Assembly: GCA_902795065.1 (NCBI GenBank)
Contig: CADBJR010000004.1
Coordinates: forward strand, 62,001 to 126,000
Direction of reading: 5' to 3'
DNA: 64,000 nt
From: an uncultured Coriobacteriaceae bacterium
GTDB lineage: Bacteria; Actinomycetota; Coriobacteriia; Coriobacteriales; Atopobiaceae
The stretch's first letter is position 1. Each line of letters starts with the position of its first letter. The notes beneath the pieces are model-generated. The model had not been told where the DNA came from. It saw nothing but the letters and a program-made list of their open reading frames with translations, and did no database searches. Positions 53,953-62,216 of this stretch are shown here, one piece after another. The translations under genes and the position numbers were made by a program.

Positions 53953-54088
53953 AACCTGTAATTGGGGACGGTTCCTTTTTCGCGGTTTTCCGCGCTTTGG
54001 GGACGGTTCCTTTTTCGCGGTTTTCCGCGCTTTGGGGACGGTTCCTTTTTCGCGGTTTTCAAAAAGGAACCGTCCCCAATTGCAGGTT
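53953..54088. repeat. REP family 1: three-unit composite element
   Basis: AACCTGTAATTGGGGACGG opens the element and its complement CCGTCCCCAATTGCAGGTT closes it. Between them are three direct copies of GGGGACGGTTCCTTTTTCGC at about 44-base spacing and one inverted copy. It follows the yaaA stop. Confidence 0.9.
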
Positions 54089-54094
54089 CATCGG

Positions 54095-54124
54095 AAAAGG
54101 CCAGACCGCGTAGGGCCTGGCCTT
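54095..54124 (-). terminator. Terminator of the DUF1508 gene
   Basis: AAGGCCAG and CTGGCCTT pair around 12 bases; on the minus strand TTTT follows. It lies 37 bases past the stop at 54161. Confidence 0.7.
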
Positions 54125-54160
54125 CTCGTTCAGCTCGATAGCCTCTTGTTCGGGAGGAAT

Positions 54161-54535
54161 CTACTCCTCTTCCTGCACGACCTCGGAATCGACGGCGTTC
54201 TTGCGCACGGACTCGATGCCGTTGAGGCAGCTCTTCTTGGCGGTGTAGCCCTCGGACGCGGCGATGTTCTGGCCGTTCTTGGCGAGCAGGCGGAAGCGGA
54301 ACTCGCCGGCCTTGTCGACGTAGACCTCGAACTTGGGGCACGGCTGCTTCTCGAAGCCCTCGACGGTCTGATCCTCGACGTTGGCCTCGGGCGCATTGTT
54401 CTTGACGGAGGCGACGCCGTTGACGCAGCCGTCCAGAGAGGCATACATCTGGGAGACGGCGATGACCTCGCCGTTGCCGGCCTTGAGCACGAAGCGGGAG
54501 CCCTTCTCGGTGGTGCGGATGACGAACTTGCCCAT
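54161..54535 (-). CDS. Tandem DUF1508 (YegP-like) protein
   Basis: The 124-residue protein has two DUF1508 repeats: KFVIRTTEKGSRFVLKAGNG with QMYASLDGCVNGVASV, and KFEVYVDKAGEFRFRLLAKN with GYTAKKSCLNGIESV. The C-terminus is acidic (EVVQEEE). The family is small, soluble and of unknown role. ATG 54535 follows GAGGAGG. Single gene. Confidence 0.9.
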   Translation of the reverse strand: MGKFVIRTTEKGSRFVLKAGNGEVIAVSQMYASLDGCVNGVASVKNNAPEANVEDQTVEGFEKQPCPKFEVYVDKAGEFRFRLLAKNGQNIAASEGYTAKKSCLNGIESVRKNAVDSEVVQEEE

Positions 54536-54703
54536 GGATACCTCCTCGGTATGGACGGAATAACCTAGCACTAGTGTAGGGTGCCCGCCGCGTCAACCGC
54601 CGTGTTTTCGGTATCCGCGCGATTCAGGCGCTAAACGAGTGCGGCGCGACGCCCATGCGCGCAAACCGTACAATAAGATGGCACGGCAATCCGAGAGGAC
54701 GAC

Positions 54704-55678
54704 ATGGACATCGAATACCTGCTCTGGCTCCAAAGCATCCGCGAGGCGGCCGGCCCCGCAATCGAGATAATCATGAACGTGGTCACCTTCCTGGGCAGCT
54801 CGGCGATGCTCGCAGTCGTCCCATGCATCCTCTATTGGATCGTCGACAAGGAGCTCGGCCTCTTCATCCTGACGAACATCGGGATCGGCAACAACATCAA
54901 CCAGCTCGTGAAGGACACCGCGTGCGTGTACCGCCCCTGGATCCGCGACACGCGCATCGCGCCCTCTCGGATGGCGATGGGCCATGCCACGGGCTTTTCG
55001 TTCCCCAGCGGGCACACGCAGGGATCGGCTTCGGTCTACGGTTCGCTAGCTTGGAGGATCAGGGAGAGGCACCCGCAGGCGATCCTCCTCGCGATCCTGG
55101 TCCTGCTCATCGCCTTCTCGCGCAACTTCCTCGGTGTGCACACCCCGCAAGACGTGCTCGTAGCGCTCTGCATCTCCGCCCTTGCGATCTGGCTCTCGGG
55201 CCTGTTCATCTCATGGGTGAAGCGCGATACGACCAAGGACACCACCGTGCTCGCCGTCGGGCTCGCCGCCATCGCCGCCATCGTGGTCTACACCACGGTC
55301 AAGCCCTACCCCATGGACTACGTGGGCGGCGTGCTGCTCGTCGACCCCGCGGAGATGCGACTCGACGCCTACAGCACCGCGGGCGTCGCGGCGGGGACCC
55401 TCGTGGGATGGTTCCTCGAGCATCGCTACGTGCGGTTCTCCACGGATTGCAGTGCGAAGCGGAAGGCCATCCGGCTCGTCGTGGGCCTGCTCACCGTGGC
55501 GTTGTTCCTCGGACTCGCCCAGCTCATCAAGTTCACGCTGGGAAACGGCATCGCCTATGCGGTCGCGAAAGGGTTATTCGCCGCCTTCTCGGGCGTGTTC
55601 ACCGGTCCCGCTATAGCCCGGTATTTCGAGGATCGCTTCGATCCGTCTGGAACAGGTTCTCGTCGGGAATCTGCGTAG
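54704..55678 (+). CDS. PAP2-family membrane phosphatase
   Basis: The 324-residue protein has about seven helices. The lipid-phosphatase signature is split as KDTACVYRPWIRD, PSGHTQGSASVYG and SRNFLGVHTPQDV, giving the Lys/Arg, Ser-Gly-His and Arg-x5-His active-site set. It probably dephosphorylates undecaprenyl diphosphate or phosphatidate at the membrane. Its last 68 bases overlap the convergent CPBP gene. Confidence 0.92.
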   Translation: MDIEYLLWLQSIREAAGPAIEIIMNVVTFLGSSAMLAVVPCILYWIVDKELGLFILTNIGIGNNINQLVKDTACVYRPWIRDTRIAPSRMAMGHATGFSFPSGHTQGSASVYGSLAWRIRERHPQAILLAILVLLIAFSRNFLGVHTPQDVLVALCISALAIWLSGLFISWVKRDTTKDTTVLAVGLAAIAAIVVYTTVKPYPMDYVGGVLLVDPAEMRLDAYSTAGVAAGTLVGWFLEHRYVRFSTDCSAKRKAIRLVVGLLTVALFLGLAQLIKFTLGNGIAYAVAKGLFAAFSGVFTGPAIARYFEDRFDPSGTGSRRESA

Positions 55679-56861
55679 GGATCGGATTCGCAGGCGGAAC
55701 CGCAGGAGGCTGCTGGACGTACTGCTGCGGCTGGACGTACTGCTGCGGCTGCACGTACTGGGCGGGATAGCCCTGCTGCGTCGGAGCCGCATAGGCCGCG
55801 GCAGGGGCTGCGACGGGAGCGACGGGCGCTGCCGGAGCCGTGGCGACGCCGGCACGCTCGCGGAAGAACGCGCCGCGGTTGGGCACATCGAGATCCCTTA
55901 GCGTATGGGCTGCGCGGACCACAAGCGGGATATAGAGCGCGATGCAGATGGCGTAGACGATCACCGTTGCCCAGCCCTCGTCGACATCGGACGAGACGTA
56001 CTCGGTCACGAGGGAGTCGCCCACGACGAAGGTGAGGACGAAGAGCAGCCAGTCATCGAGACCGTGGAGCAGGGCGGCGGATACGATCTCGCCCGTCTTG
56101 CAGACGACCGCGGCAAGCGCGAAGCCGTACATGCCGGTCTGGAGCACCTTGAGCGCACCCTGCAGGAACTCGAGCGGAGTGACGGAGAACATCTGCGAGA
56201 CGTCGACATGCAGCAGGCCGAAGAACAGCGAGCTCAGGATGCAGGCCCACACGACGCCCTTGCGGTTGGTGCCCATGCGCGAGAGCAGGCCCTGCAGGAC
56301 GAGGCCGCGCGCCATGAACTCCTCGAAGAAGCCGATGGCGATGCAGTAGACGATCGAGAGGAAGAACTGCCAGGGCCAGTCGCGCACGGGGAAGAGGCTG
56401 TCGGTCGAGATGTAGTCGTACAGGTCGAGGATGGCGATGGCCGCGGAGATCGCGATGGACCACCACAGGCCGCGCCATGCCCACTTCCAGGACTTCGCCG
56501 TGATGTTGAGCAGGCTGACGCCGCCGAGGACGCAGCAGAGCACGACCGCGAAGAGCGCGCCGCCGAGCTCCGCGCCGAGATCCTGGCCGAGCACGGTCGC
56601 ATCGCCGGCGTACAGGCCGATGATCTCGCCCACGATGAGCAGCGGCAGGCACGCGAGGGCGGCGAAGAGCTTGCCCCAGCCCTTCTTGGGCTTGACCGCG
56701 GGCTGCTGGACCGGAGCGGGCTGCGCGTAGACGGGCTGCTGGGTCATCGCCTGGGGTGCGTACGCCTGCGGAGCATACGCCTGGGGAGCCTGGGGGGCCT
56801 GGGGGGGCTGAGGCACCTGGGACGGGTACTGCGGCTGGTTCGGCTGCTGGCTATCCATCAT
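55611..56861 (-). CDS. CPBP-family intramembrane metalloprotease
   Basis: The 416-residue protein begins with a Pro/Gln/Ala-rich cytosolic tail (about 60 residues). Eight or so helices follow, with the CPBP (Abi) motifs EEFMARGLVLQGLL (Glu-Glu-x3-Arg), FGLLHVDVSQ and HGLDDWLLF. A second Gln/Pro-rich tail (QPQQYVQPQQYV) ends the chain. Family members process prenylated or membrane proteins; the target is unknown. The tail overlaps the PAP2 gene on the other strand. Confidence 0.85.
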   Translation of the reverse strand: MMDSQQPNQPQYPSQVPQPPQAPQAPQAYAPQAYAPQAMTQQPVYAQPAPVQQPAVKPKKGWGKLFAALACLPLLIVGEIIGLYAGDATVLGQDLGAELGGALFAVVLCCVLGGVSLLNITAKSWKWAWRGLWWSIAISAAIAILDLYDYISTDSLFPVRDWPWQFFLSIVYCIAIGFFEEFMARGLVLQGLLSRMGTNRKGVVWACILSSLFFGLLHVDVSQMFSVTPLEFLQGALKVLQTGMYGFALAAVVCKTGEIVSAALLHGLDDWLLFVLTFVVGDSLVTEYVSSDVDEGWATVIVYAICIALYIPLVVRAAHTLRDLDVPNRGAFFRERAGVATAPAAPVAPVAAPAAAYAAPTQQGYPAQYVQPQQYVQPQQYVQQPPAVPPANPIPTQIPDENLFQTDRSDPRNTGL

Positions 56862-56917
56862 CCACTCTTCCGTACGCGGGATACACCTCTCCCAGTATAC
56901 CCATGGCGCGCAGGTTG

Positions 56918-57601
56918 TTACAACGTCTCCCGCACGGTCTCCTGGCGGGTCAGGGCCACCTCGAGGTTGCCGTTGCGGCAGCGGATCTCGTCGATCATCG
57001 ACTTCTCGTCAGCCTGGTCCGCGATGCCGACCTCGTAGGTCAGCTTGTAGAGGCTGCCCATGTTGGTGGTCTTGACCGAGACGAGCTCGTGGTAGGTGGT
57101 GAAGGACGCGAAGATGTCGGTGAAGAGGCCGGCGTAGTCGAGGTCCTCGGGGATGGTGATCGTGAGGGTGCGGTCGCTGGATCCTTTGCGCGAGCCGAGA
57201 CCCGAGATCTGGTAGAAGGCGAGCACGGCGCCGAGGACCACCGTCACGATGGCCGCGTGGAGGACGTAGCCCATGCCGCAGACGAGGCCGACCGCCATCG
57301 CGAGGAAGATGAAGCAGATGTCGCGCGCGGAGCCGGGCGCGCTGCGGAAGCGCACGAGGGAGAACGCGCCGGCGACGGCGACGCCCGCGCCGACGTTGCC
57401 GTTGACCATCATGATGACCACGGCGACGATGGCGGGGAGGATGGAGAGCGCGAGCACGAAGGAGCGCGTCGCGCGACCGTTCAGGGAATACACCCACGAG
57501 AGCAGAAGGCCGAGGACGAGGGCCGCGGCGATGGCGGCGAGCATCGGGACGATGGCGAGCGAGGTGGTCGTTGAGGTGGTTGCGAACAGGGACTCGAGCA
57601 T
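56918..57601 (-). CDS. DUF4956 membrane protein
   Basis: The 227-residue protein has about four helices in the first 140 residues (LVLGLLLSWVYSLNGRATRS, VAGAFSLVRFRSAPGSARDI) and a cytosolic ferredoxin-like C-terminal domain. DUF4956 proteins are commonly found beside VTC-domain proteins, as here, 18 bases downstream. Start ATG 57601 is used; GTG 57610 is possible. Function is unknown; a role in polyphosphate or an envelope process is inferred from the neighbour. Confidence 0.87.
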   Translation of the reverse strand: MLESLFATTSTTTSLAIVPMLAAIAAALVLGLLLSWVYSLNGRATRSFVLALSILPAIVAVVIMMVNGNVGAGVAVAGAFSLVRFRSAPGSARDICFIFLAMAVGLVCGMGYVLHAAIVTVVLGAVLAFYQISGLGSRKGSSDRTLTITIPEDLDYAGLFTDIFASFTTYHELVSVKTTNMGSLYKLTYEVGIADQADEKSMIDEIRCRNGNLEVALTRQETVRETL

Positions 57602-57619
57602 GTGGATCACGTCTCCAAT

Positions 57620-58429
57620 CTATGCCACATGCGCCTGGGCGGCGTGGCGCGGGGTGCGGATGCGGGCAGGGTACGGGATGGGCGCCGGCGCGTAGACGGG
57701 CTGCGCGGGGCGGAGCGGCACGAGGTTCGTGCGGGGTGCGGTCACATCTGCGCCGGAACGCGCCCATGCGGTGCCGTATTTCGAGAAGGACGTCTTGTAG
57801 AGGCGCATCGCCGAGAGCTCGCGTACAAGCCACAGCGGCATGGCGCCCGCGCACTTGACCTCCATGAGGGACATGCCCGGCTCGAGCAGCTGCTCGCCGT
57901 CGGTGTCCTCCGCGAGCGAGAGGCGCTCGGAACGCCAGCGGATGTTGCGGTCGAAGGTCACGCGGAAGCCGCGGTCGTCCTCGGCGAAGAATGCGCAGCG
58001 GTCGTAGGCGATGTAGCAGGCGGGTGCGAGGCCTTCGTAGCGCGCGACGGTGAAGGCGATCTCGCGCTCGATCTGGCTGGATGGCATGCAGGTGCCGGAG
58101 AGCAGGGCTTCGGCATGCGCGGCGTCCGACGCGATGCGGCGCTTGTACACCACGCCCTTATACTTCTTCTTGAGCTCGACGAACAGCTCGCCGTCCTCGG
58201 AGAGGCGGCCATAGGAGCGGACGCGCACCTTCTCCTTGTAGATGGGCTTCTCGGAGGAGCGGCGGATGAGCAGGTGCGAGGGCGTGTCGTAGTAGACGTT
58301 GCAGATGGTGGACTCGCCGTGCTCGTCCGCGACCATGTGGGGAGCCATGGCGCGCTCGATACGCGCGCGCTGCTCGTCCGTGACGAGGTACTTGACCTCA
58401 TAGCGCTTGAATACGAACTGGTTTTGCAT
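57620..58429 (-). CDS. VTC-domain protein (polyphosphate polymerase-like)
   Basis: The 269-residue tunnel-fold protein has FKRYEVKYLV, CNVYYDTPSHLLI, YKEKVRVRSYG, ELKKKYKGVVYKRRI, VTFDRNIRWR and LMEVKCAGAMPLW, which supply the basic and acidic residues of the VTC catalytic tunnel. It starts at ATG 58429 after AAGGAGG. It lies upstream of DUF4956 in a two-gene unit. It may make polyphosphate from nucleotides, but bacterial members are little tested. Confidence 0.88.
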   Translation of the reverse strand: MQNQFVFKRYEVKYLVTDEQRARIERAMAPHMVADEHGESTICNVYYDTPSHLLIRRSSEKPIYKEKVRVRSYGRLSEDGELFVELKKKYKGVVYKRRIASDAAHAEALLSGTCMPSSQIEREIAFTVARYEGLAPACYIAYDRCAFFAEDDRGFRVTFDRNIRWRSERLSLAEDTDGEQLLEPGMSLMEVKCAGAMPLWLVRELSAMRLYKTSFSKYGTAWARSGADVTAPRTNLVPLRPAQPVYAPAPIPYPARIRTPRHAAQAHVA

Positions 58430-58495
58430 TGCTGGACCTCCTTGAGTGTCGAGGACACTATACGGAGGCGACTTAAAGCAAACCTAAAGCCCCGA

Positions 58496-58566
58496 CCTGG
58501 AATTGGGGACGGTTCCTTTTTCGCGGTTTTCCGCGCTTTTGGGACGGTTCCATTTTCGCGGTTTTC
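58496..58566. repeat. REP family 1 copy upstream of the first RAYT gene
   Basis: CCTGGAATTGGGGACGGTTCC begins one unit and a second slightly degenerate unit (GGGACGGTTCCATTTTCGCGG) follows. It is in inverse orientation to the copy at 59448, so the pair brackets the transposase gene. Confidence 0.88.
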
Positions 58567-58690
58567 TGACACCTAGCTGACGGATATCTGTCGGGTTCAC
58601 GTCAGCTTGATTTCATCACTTTTTGCCTGTTTACCTGCAGGAATATAGAGGATACAATGTGCTCTCAACCATCTGGACAAGGGAGCAGCG

Positions 58691-59440
58691 ATGCCACGCG
58701 TTCGACGTCAGATCAGCGAATCAGGGTACTACCATGTGATGATTCGGGGAAACGCCCGGCAGATTATCTTCGAGTCGGAAGTCGACCGACGGTATTTCCT
58801 CGATCTGCTCAAGAAGAGCATGGAGGGCACCTCCGTTGCGGTTCTCGCCTGGTGCCTGATGGATACCCACGTCCACCTGCTCATCTCAGACCCCGCGCAG
58901 AACCTCAGCCTTGTGATGAAACGCCTGCTCTCGCAGTATGCGCATCACTACAACGCGCTCGCTGACCGCGTCGGCCATGTGTTCCAGGACAGGTTCCTCA
59001 GCATTCCCGTCGAAACCGATCACTACCTGCTCGAAGCCGTCCGCTACATCCATCGCAACCCGGTGAGAGGCTGCCTATGCGCCAATCCGGGCGATTATGA
59101 GTGGAGCAGCTACCGTGAATACCTCGTCGGGCGAGGCTTATCAGAGGTCGACATCGTGCTCGATATGCTGGGAGGCATACGGGAGTTCATCGCCTATCAC
59201 GAGCGCGATGGAATGTACGTGCCCCGCTTCGCAAAACGCATCTCGACGGAAGACATGATCGCGCTCGCGAAGACGATCACGGGACTCGACGATCTGCATG
59301 TGGTCGGAACGCTCACGGTACAGCGGAGGAACCGTTTTCTCGCACTCTTGAGAAGCGCTGGTCTGTCCTGCAAGCAGATCGAGCAACTCACGGGAGTCGC
59401 ACGCGGTATCGTGCAGGACGTGAGACCGAACCCGACTTGA
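58691..59440 (+). CDS. REP-associated tyrosine transposase (RAYT), family 1
   Basis: The 249-residue Y1_Tnp-type protein has N-terminal RQISESGYYHVMIRG, the HUH metal motif in CLMDTHVHLLIS (His-x-His), and the tyrosine helix with FQDRFLSIPVETDHYLLEAVRYIHRNPVRG. The C-terminus is a helix-turn-helix (CKQIEQLTGVARGIVQDV). RAYTs are single-copy domesticated relatives of IS200/IS605 transposases that cut and move REP hairpins. It is bracketed by REP family 1 copies at 58496 and 59448. Confidence 0.93.
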   Translation: MPRVRRQISESGYYHVMIRGNARQIIFESEVDRRYFLDLLKKSMEGTSVAVLAWCLMDTHVHLLISDPAQNLSLVMKRLLSQYAHHYNALADRVGHVFQDRFLSIPVETDHYLLEAVRYIHRNPVRGCLCANPGDYEWSSYREYLVGRGLSEVDIVLDMLGGIREFIAYHERDGMYVPRFAKRISTEDMIALAKTITGLDDLHVVGTLTVQRRNRFLALLRSAGLSCKQIEQLTGVARGIVQDVRPNPT

Positions 59441-59447
59441 TGGATGC

Positions 59448-59500
59448 ACCGTCCCAAAAGCGCGGAAAACCGCGAAAAAGGAACCGTCCCCAATTACAGG
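59448..59500. repeat. REP family 1 copy that includes the kinase stop codon
   Basis: The complement of CCTGTAATTGGGGACGGTTCC ends at 59500. Read on the minus strand, CTG-TAA-TTG places the stop of the histidine kinase (59496-59494) inside the repeat. It lies 7 bases after the RAYT stop. Confidence 0.88.
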
Positions 59501-60792
59501 ATGACGGAGATCTCGATGGAGCGGCCATCCTCGGAATGGGCGGATACGCTGCCGTTGTGCGCCTCGGCGATTGCGGAGACGACCGCCAACCCGATGCCAT
59601 GCCCGCCGGACGACGAGCGCGCCTCGTCGGCACGGTAGAACCGCTCGAAGAACTCGGGGTGGTCGCCCGGTGCGATCTCCGCGACGGTGTTCCACACGTC
59701 GACACGTGCGTGCCCGCGGCGTACGTCGGCCTCGAGGCGCACCTCTCCCCCGTCGTCCGAATGCTTGAGGGCATTGTCGAGCAGCAGCGTGATCGCCTGG
59801 CGGACAAGCGCCTTATCGCCGCGTGCGGTCCGCGCGGGAGCGACACGGGTCACGAGCCGCTTGCCGCTCGCCACGGCCATCGGTTCGAACTCGCGGACAA
59901 CCTCCTCGACCAGTGCCGTGAGGTTGTAGTCCGCAACCTGCATGGTCGCAGTACCCTCCTCCGCCTTGGTGAGGGCCACCAGCTTGGACGTGAGGTCGGA
60001 GAGGCGCGCGACCTGATGGCGGATGCTCTCCACCCATTCGCTCTCGCCGTTCTCGATCTCGATGACGTCGGCGCTCGACGAGATGATGGCGAGCGGCGTC
60101 TTGAGCTCGTGGCTCGCGTCGGTTACGAAACGGCGCTGGCGTTCCTGGCTTTCCTCGATGGGACGGACCACGATCGCCGAGACAGGAACGAGGATGGCTG
60201 CGACAGCGAGCAGCCCCGCAACGCTGGCCACGGCGCTCGCCAGCGCGAACGACCTGAACGACGAGGCGTCGCGCGAGATATCGACGAAGACGATGGCGTC
60301 CTCATCGTCGATCTCGCAGCGCAGGAACCTGAACCCGTCGATGGTGCCGCGCTCGCGGTTCGAACGCCACGCCCGCTCGCCCAAATCGAGCGCCTCGGTG
60401 GCGTCGATCGAGACGATATGGGAAAGGTCCGCGGACACGGCGAGCGCCCCGTCGTCATCGTCGGCGTCGACCCACACGATGAAGTAGCGGGTATCGAAGG
60501 GCGCCTCGCGTCCCAAACCGCTGTCGAGCCCTTGCAGCTCGAACCCCTGTTCCTGCCCCTGGAAGTCGGCGGGCCCGCCGGGGCCGCGTTTCTCCCCAGC
60601 CTCACCGAAGCGATCCCCATCAAGCTCGGCGAGGTCGCCGTCGACCGCGGCGACCAGGTCGGCGCGCGCATCCTCCCGCGACATCACCGCGATGTAGTTG
60701 GAGATGTTGATGCCGCCCACGATCACGAGCAGCACGATCGCGACGCTCGCAAGCGCGATGGCGATGAACTTCCTCCTGAGCTGCTTGATCAT
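59494..60792 (-). CDS. Sensor histidine kinase
   Basis: The 432-residue protein has two membrane helices (FIAIALASVAIVLLVIVGGI; ALASAVASVAGLLAVAAILV) flanking an external sensor of about 140 residues rich in Asp, Glu and Gly. The kinase core has H-box FVTDASHELKTPLAII, N-box LLLDNALKHSDDGG and G-box SGGHGIGLAVV. It phosphorylates the regulator encoded just upstream, overlapping it by 4 bases. The acidic sensor (GEKRGPGGPADFQGQEQGF) could bind cations or cationic peptides; this is a guess. Confidence 0.93.
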   Translation of the reverse strand: MIKQLRRKFIAIALASVAIVLLVIVGGINISNYIAVMSREDARADLVAAVDGDLAELDGDRFGEAGEKRGPGGPADFQGQEQGFELQGLDSGLGREAPFDTRYFIVWVDADDDDGALAVSADLSHIVSIDATEALDLGERAWRSNRERGTIDGFRFLRCEIDDEDAIVFVDISRDASSFRSFALASAVASVAGLLAVAAILVPVSAIVVRPIEESQERQRRFVTDASHELKTPLAIISSSADVIEIENGESEWVESIRHQVARLSDLTSKLVALTKAEEGTATMQVADYNLTALVEEVVREFEPMAVASGKRLVTRVAPARTARGDKALVRQAITLLLDNALKHSDDGGEVRLEADVRRGHARVDVWNTVAEIAPGDHPEFFERFYRADEARSSSGGHGIGLAVVSAIAEAHNGSVSAHSEDGRSIEISVIL

Positions 60793-61466
60793 CCGGTGCT
60801 CTCCTCGAGGAAGTAGCCCACATTGCGCAGCGCCGAGATGCACACGGACGACCCGACCCGGGCGAGCTTCTTGCGCAGGTTCGAGAGGTTCACCCACACG
60901 ACGCTCGTCTCGACATCGGACAGCGAACCCCAGACCTTGCGCATGAAGGCGTCGGTCGAGAGCTTCGAGCCTTTGGCGGTGACGAGCATCTCCATCATCT
61001 GGAACTCGCGGGCCGTGAGGTCGATGCGCTCATCGCCGCAGACCAGCTGGGAGGCACGCTCATCGATCGAGATGTCGCCGAAACGAAGCTCGCGCTTGGC
61101 GACCGTGGGCGTCGTGCGCGTGAGGACGCGGATGCGCGCGAGCAGCTCGCTCGCGGCGAACGGCTTCGTGAGGTAATCGTTTGCGCCGGCGTCGAGCCCC
61201 GCCACGCGGTCGCGGATCTCGGACTTCGCCGTGAGCATGAGCACGGGGAGCACAAGGCCCTTCTCGCGGATGGTCTTGAGCACGGCGAGCCCGTCGACCT
61301 TGGGCATCATGATGTCGAGGATGGCGATGTCGTAGTCGTTGATATCGAGGTTGTAGAGCGCCTCCTCGCCATCGAGGGCGGCATCGACTGTATAGCCCGC
61401 ATGCTCGAGGATCGCGACGAGGGCACGCGACAGCTCGCGCTCGTCTTCTGCAAGGAGGATTCTCAT
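60789..61466 (-). CDS. OmpR-family response regulator
   Basis: The 225-residue protein has a receiver domain with phospho-Asp in AILDIMMPKVDG, Thr/Lys in MLTAKSE and LTKPFAASELLARI, and a C-terminal winged helix (IDLTAREFQMMEMLVTA; SSVCISALRNVGYFLE). ATG 61466 follows AAGGAGG. First gene of the two-component operon. Targets are unknown. Confidence 0.95.
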   Translation of the reverse strand: MRILLAEDERELSRALVAILEHAGYTVDAALDGEEALYNLDINDYDIAILDIMMPKVDGLAVLKTIREKGLVLPVLMLTAKSEIRDRVAGLDAGANDYLTKPFAASELLARIRVLTRTTPTVAKRELRFGDISIDERASQLVCGDERIDLTAREFQMMEMLVTAKGSKLSTDAFMRKVWGSLSDVETSVVWVNLSNLRKKLARVGSSVCISALRNVGYFLEESTG

Positions 61467-61555
61467 GGCACCGTCCCTATCCGTGTAACTGTGGATGCCC
61501 ACAATAGCAGCGTAACCTAAAATGAGGCTAAAGGACGGCGATCAGGGAGGATGCC

Positions 61556-62188
61556 ATGAAGGTTCTCATGTTGAACGGCGGCTGGCGGGCGGAGGGCAAC
61601 AGCGCGTTCATGCTGGAGTACATCGCGTCCGAGCTCGAGAAGGACGGCATCGAGAGCGAGATCGTCAACGTTGGGGCCGCACCCGTGCACGATTGTCTGG
61701 GTTGCGGGAAATGCTCCGAGACCGGACGCTGCATCTTCTCCGATGACGGCGTGAACGGCTTCATCGACAAGGCCGAGGACGCCGACGGATTCATCTTCGC
61801 CACGCCGGTCTTCTACGCGCATCCCGCAGGCCGCGTGCTCTCCTTCATGGACCGCGTGTTCTACGCAGGGTTCCGCAAGGTGTTCGACGGAAAGCCCGCC
61901 GGTGCGATCTGCGTGGCACGCCGTGCGGGAACCACGGCGACGCTCGACGTGATGAACAAGTACTTCGGCATCGCGGGCATGCCCTGCGTGGGCTCCACCT
62001 ACTGGAACGGGCTGCACGGATTCACGCATGAGAATCTGCTCCGCGATGAGGAGGGCATGCAGACGCTGCGCAACCTCGCGCACAACATGGCATGGCTCCT
62101 GCGCTGCATCGAGGCTGGACGCGCGGCAGGCATCGAGCACCCCGAGCCCGAACGCGGCGCACGCACGCACTTCATCATGCCCTCGTGA
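61556..62188 (+). CDS. NAD(P)H-dependent FMN reductase, iron-sulfur flavoprotein-like
   Basis: The 210-residue flavodoxin fold begins with LMLNGGWRAEGNSAFMLEYI (phosphate loop), followed by the compact Cys motif CLGCGKCSETGRC typical of Isf-type flavoproteins, and FIFATPVFYAHPAGRVLSFMDR. It likely reduces quinones or other acceptors in this anaerobe. Its stop codon (62186-62188) is the first three bases of a REP hairpin. It is divergent from the two-component operon. Confidence 0.9.
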   Translation: MKVLMLNGGWRAEGNSAFMLEYIASELEKDGIESEIVNVGAAPVHDCLGCGKCSETGRCIFSDDGVNGFIDKAEDADGFIFATPVFYAHPAGRVLSFMDRVFYAGFRKVFDGKPAGAICVARRAGTTATLDVMNKYFGIAGMPCVGSTYWNGLHGFTHENLLRDEEGMQTLRNLAHNMAWLLRCIEAGRAAGIEHPEPERGARTHFIMPS

Positions 62189-62216
62189 GACACCCCTCCC
62201 CGGGAGCACTGTCTCA
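62186..62216. repeat. REP family 2 hairpin supplying stop codons to both flanking genes
   Basis: TGAGACA...TGTCTCA arms surround CTCCCCGGGAG. The first TGA ends the flavoprotein gene on the plus strand. The complement of the last TCA ends the RAYT gene on the minus strand. A near-identical copy in the same orientation is at 63012. Confidence 0.9.

Noticed and set aside
53953-54088. Possible CRISPR array because of evenly spaced direct repeats
   Set aside because: The units belong to a self-complementary hairpin family found singly elsewhere in the window. Spacers are not unique and no cas genes are present.
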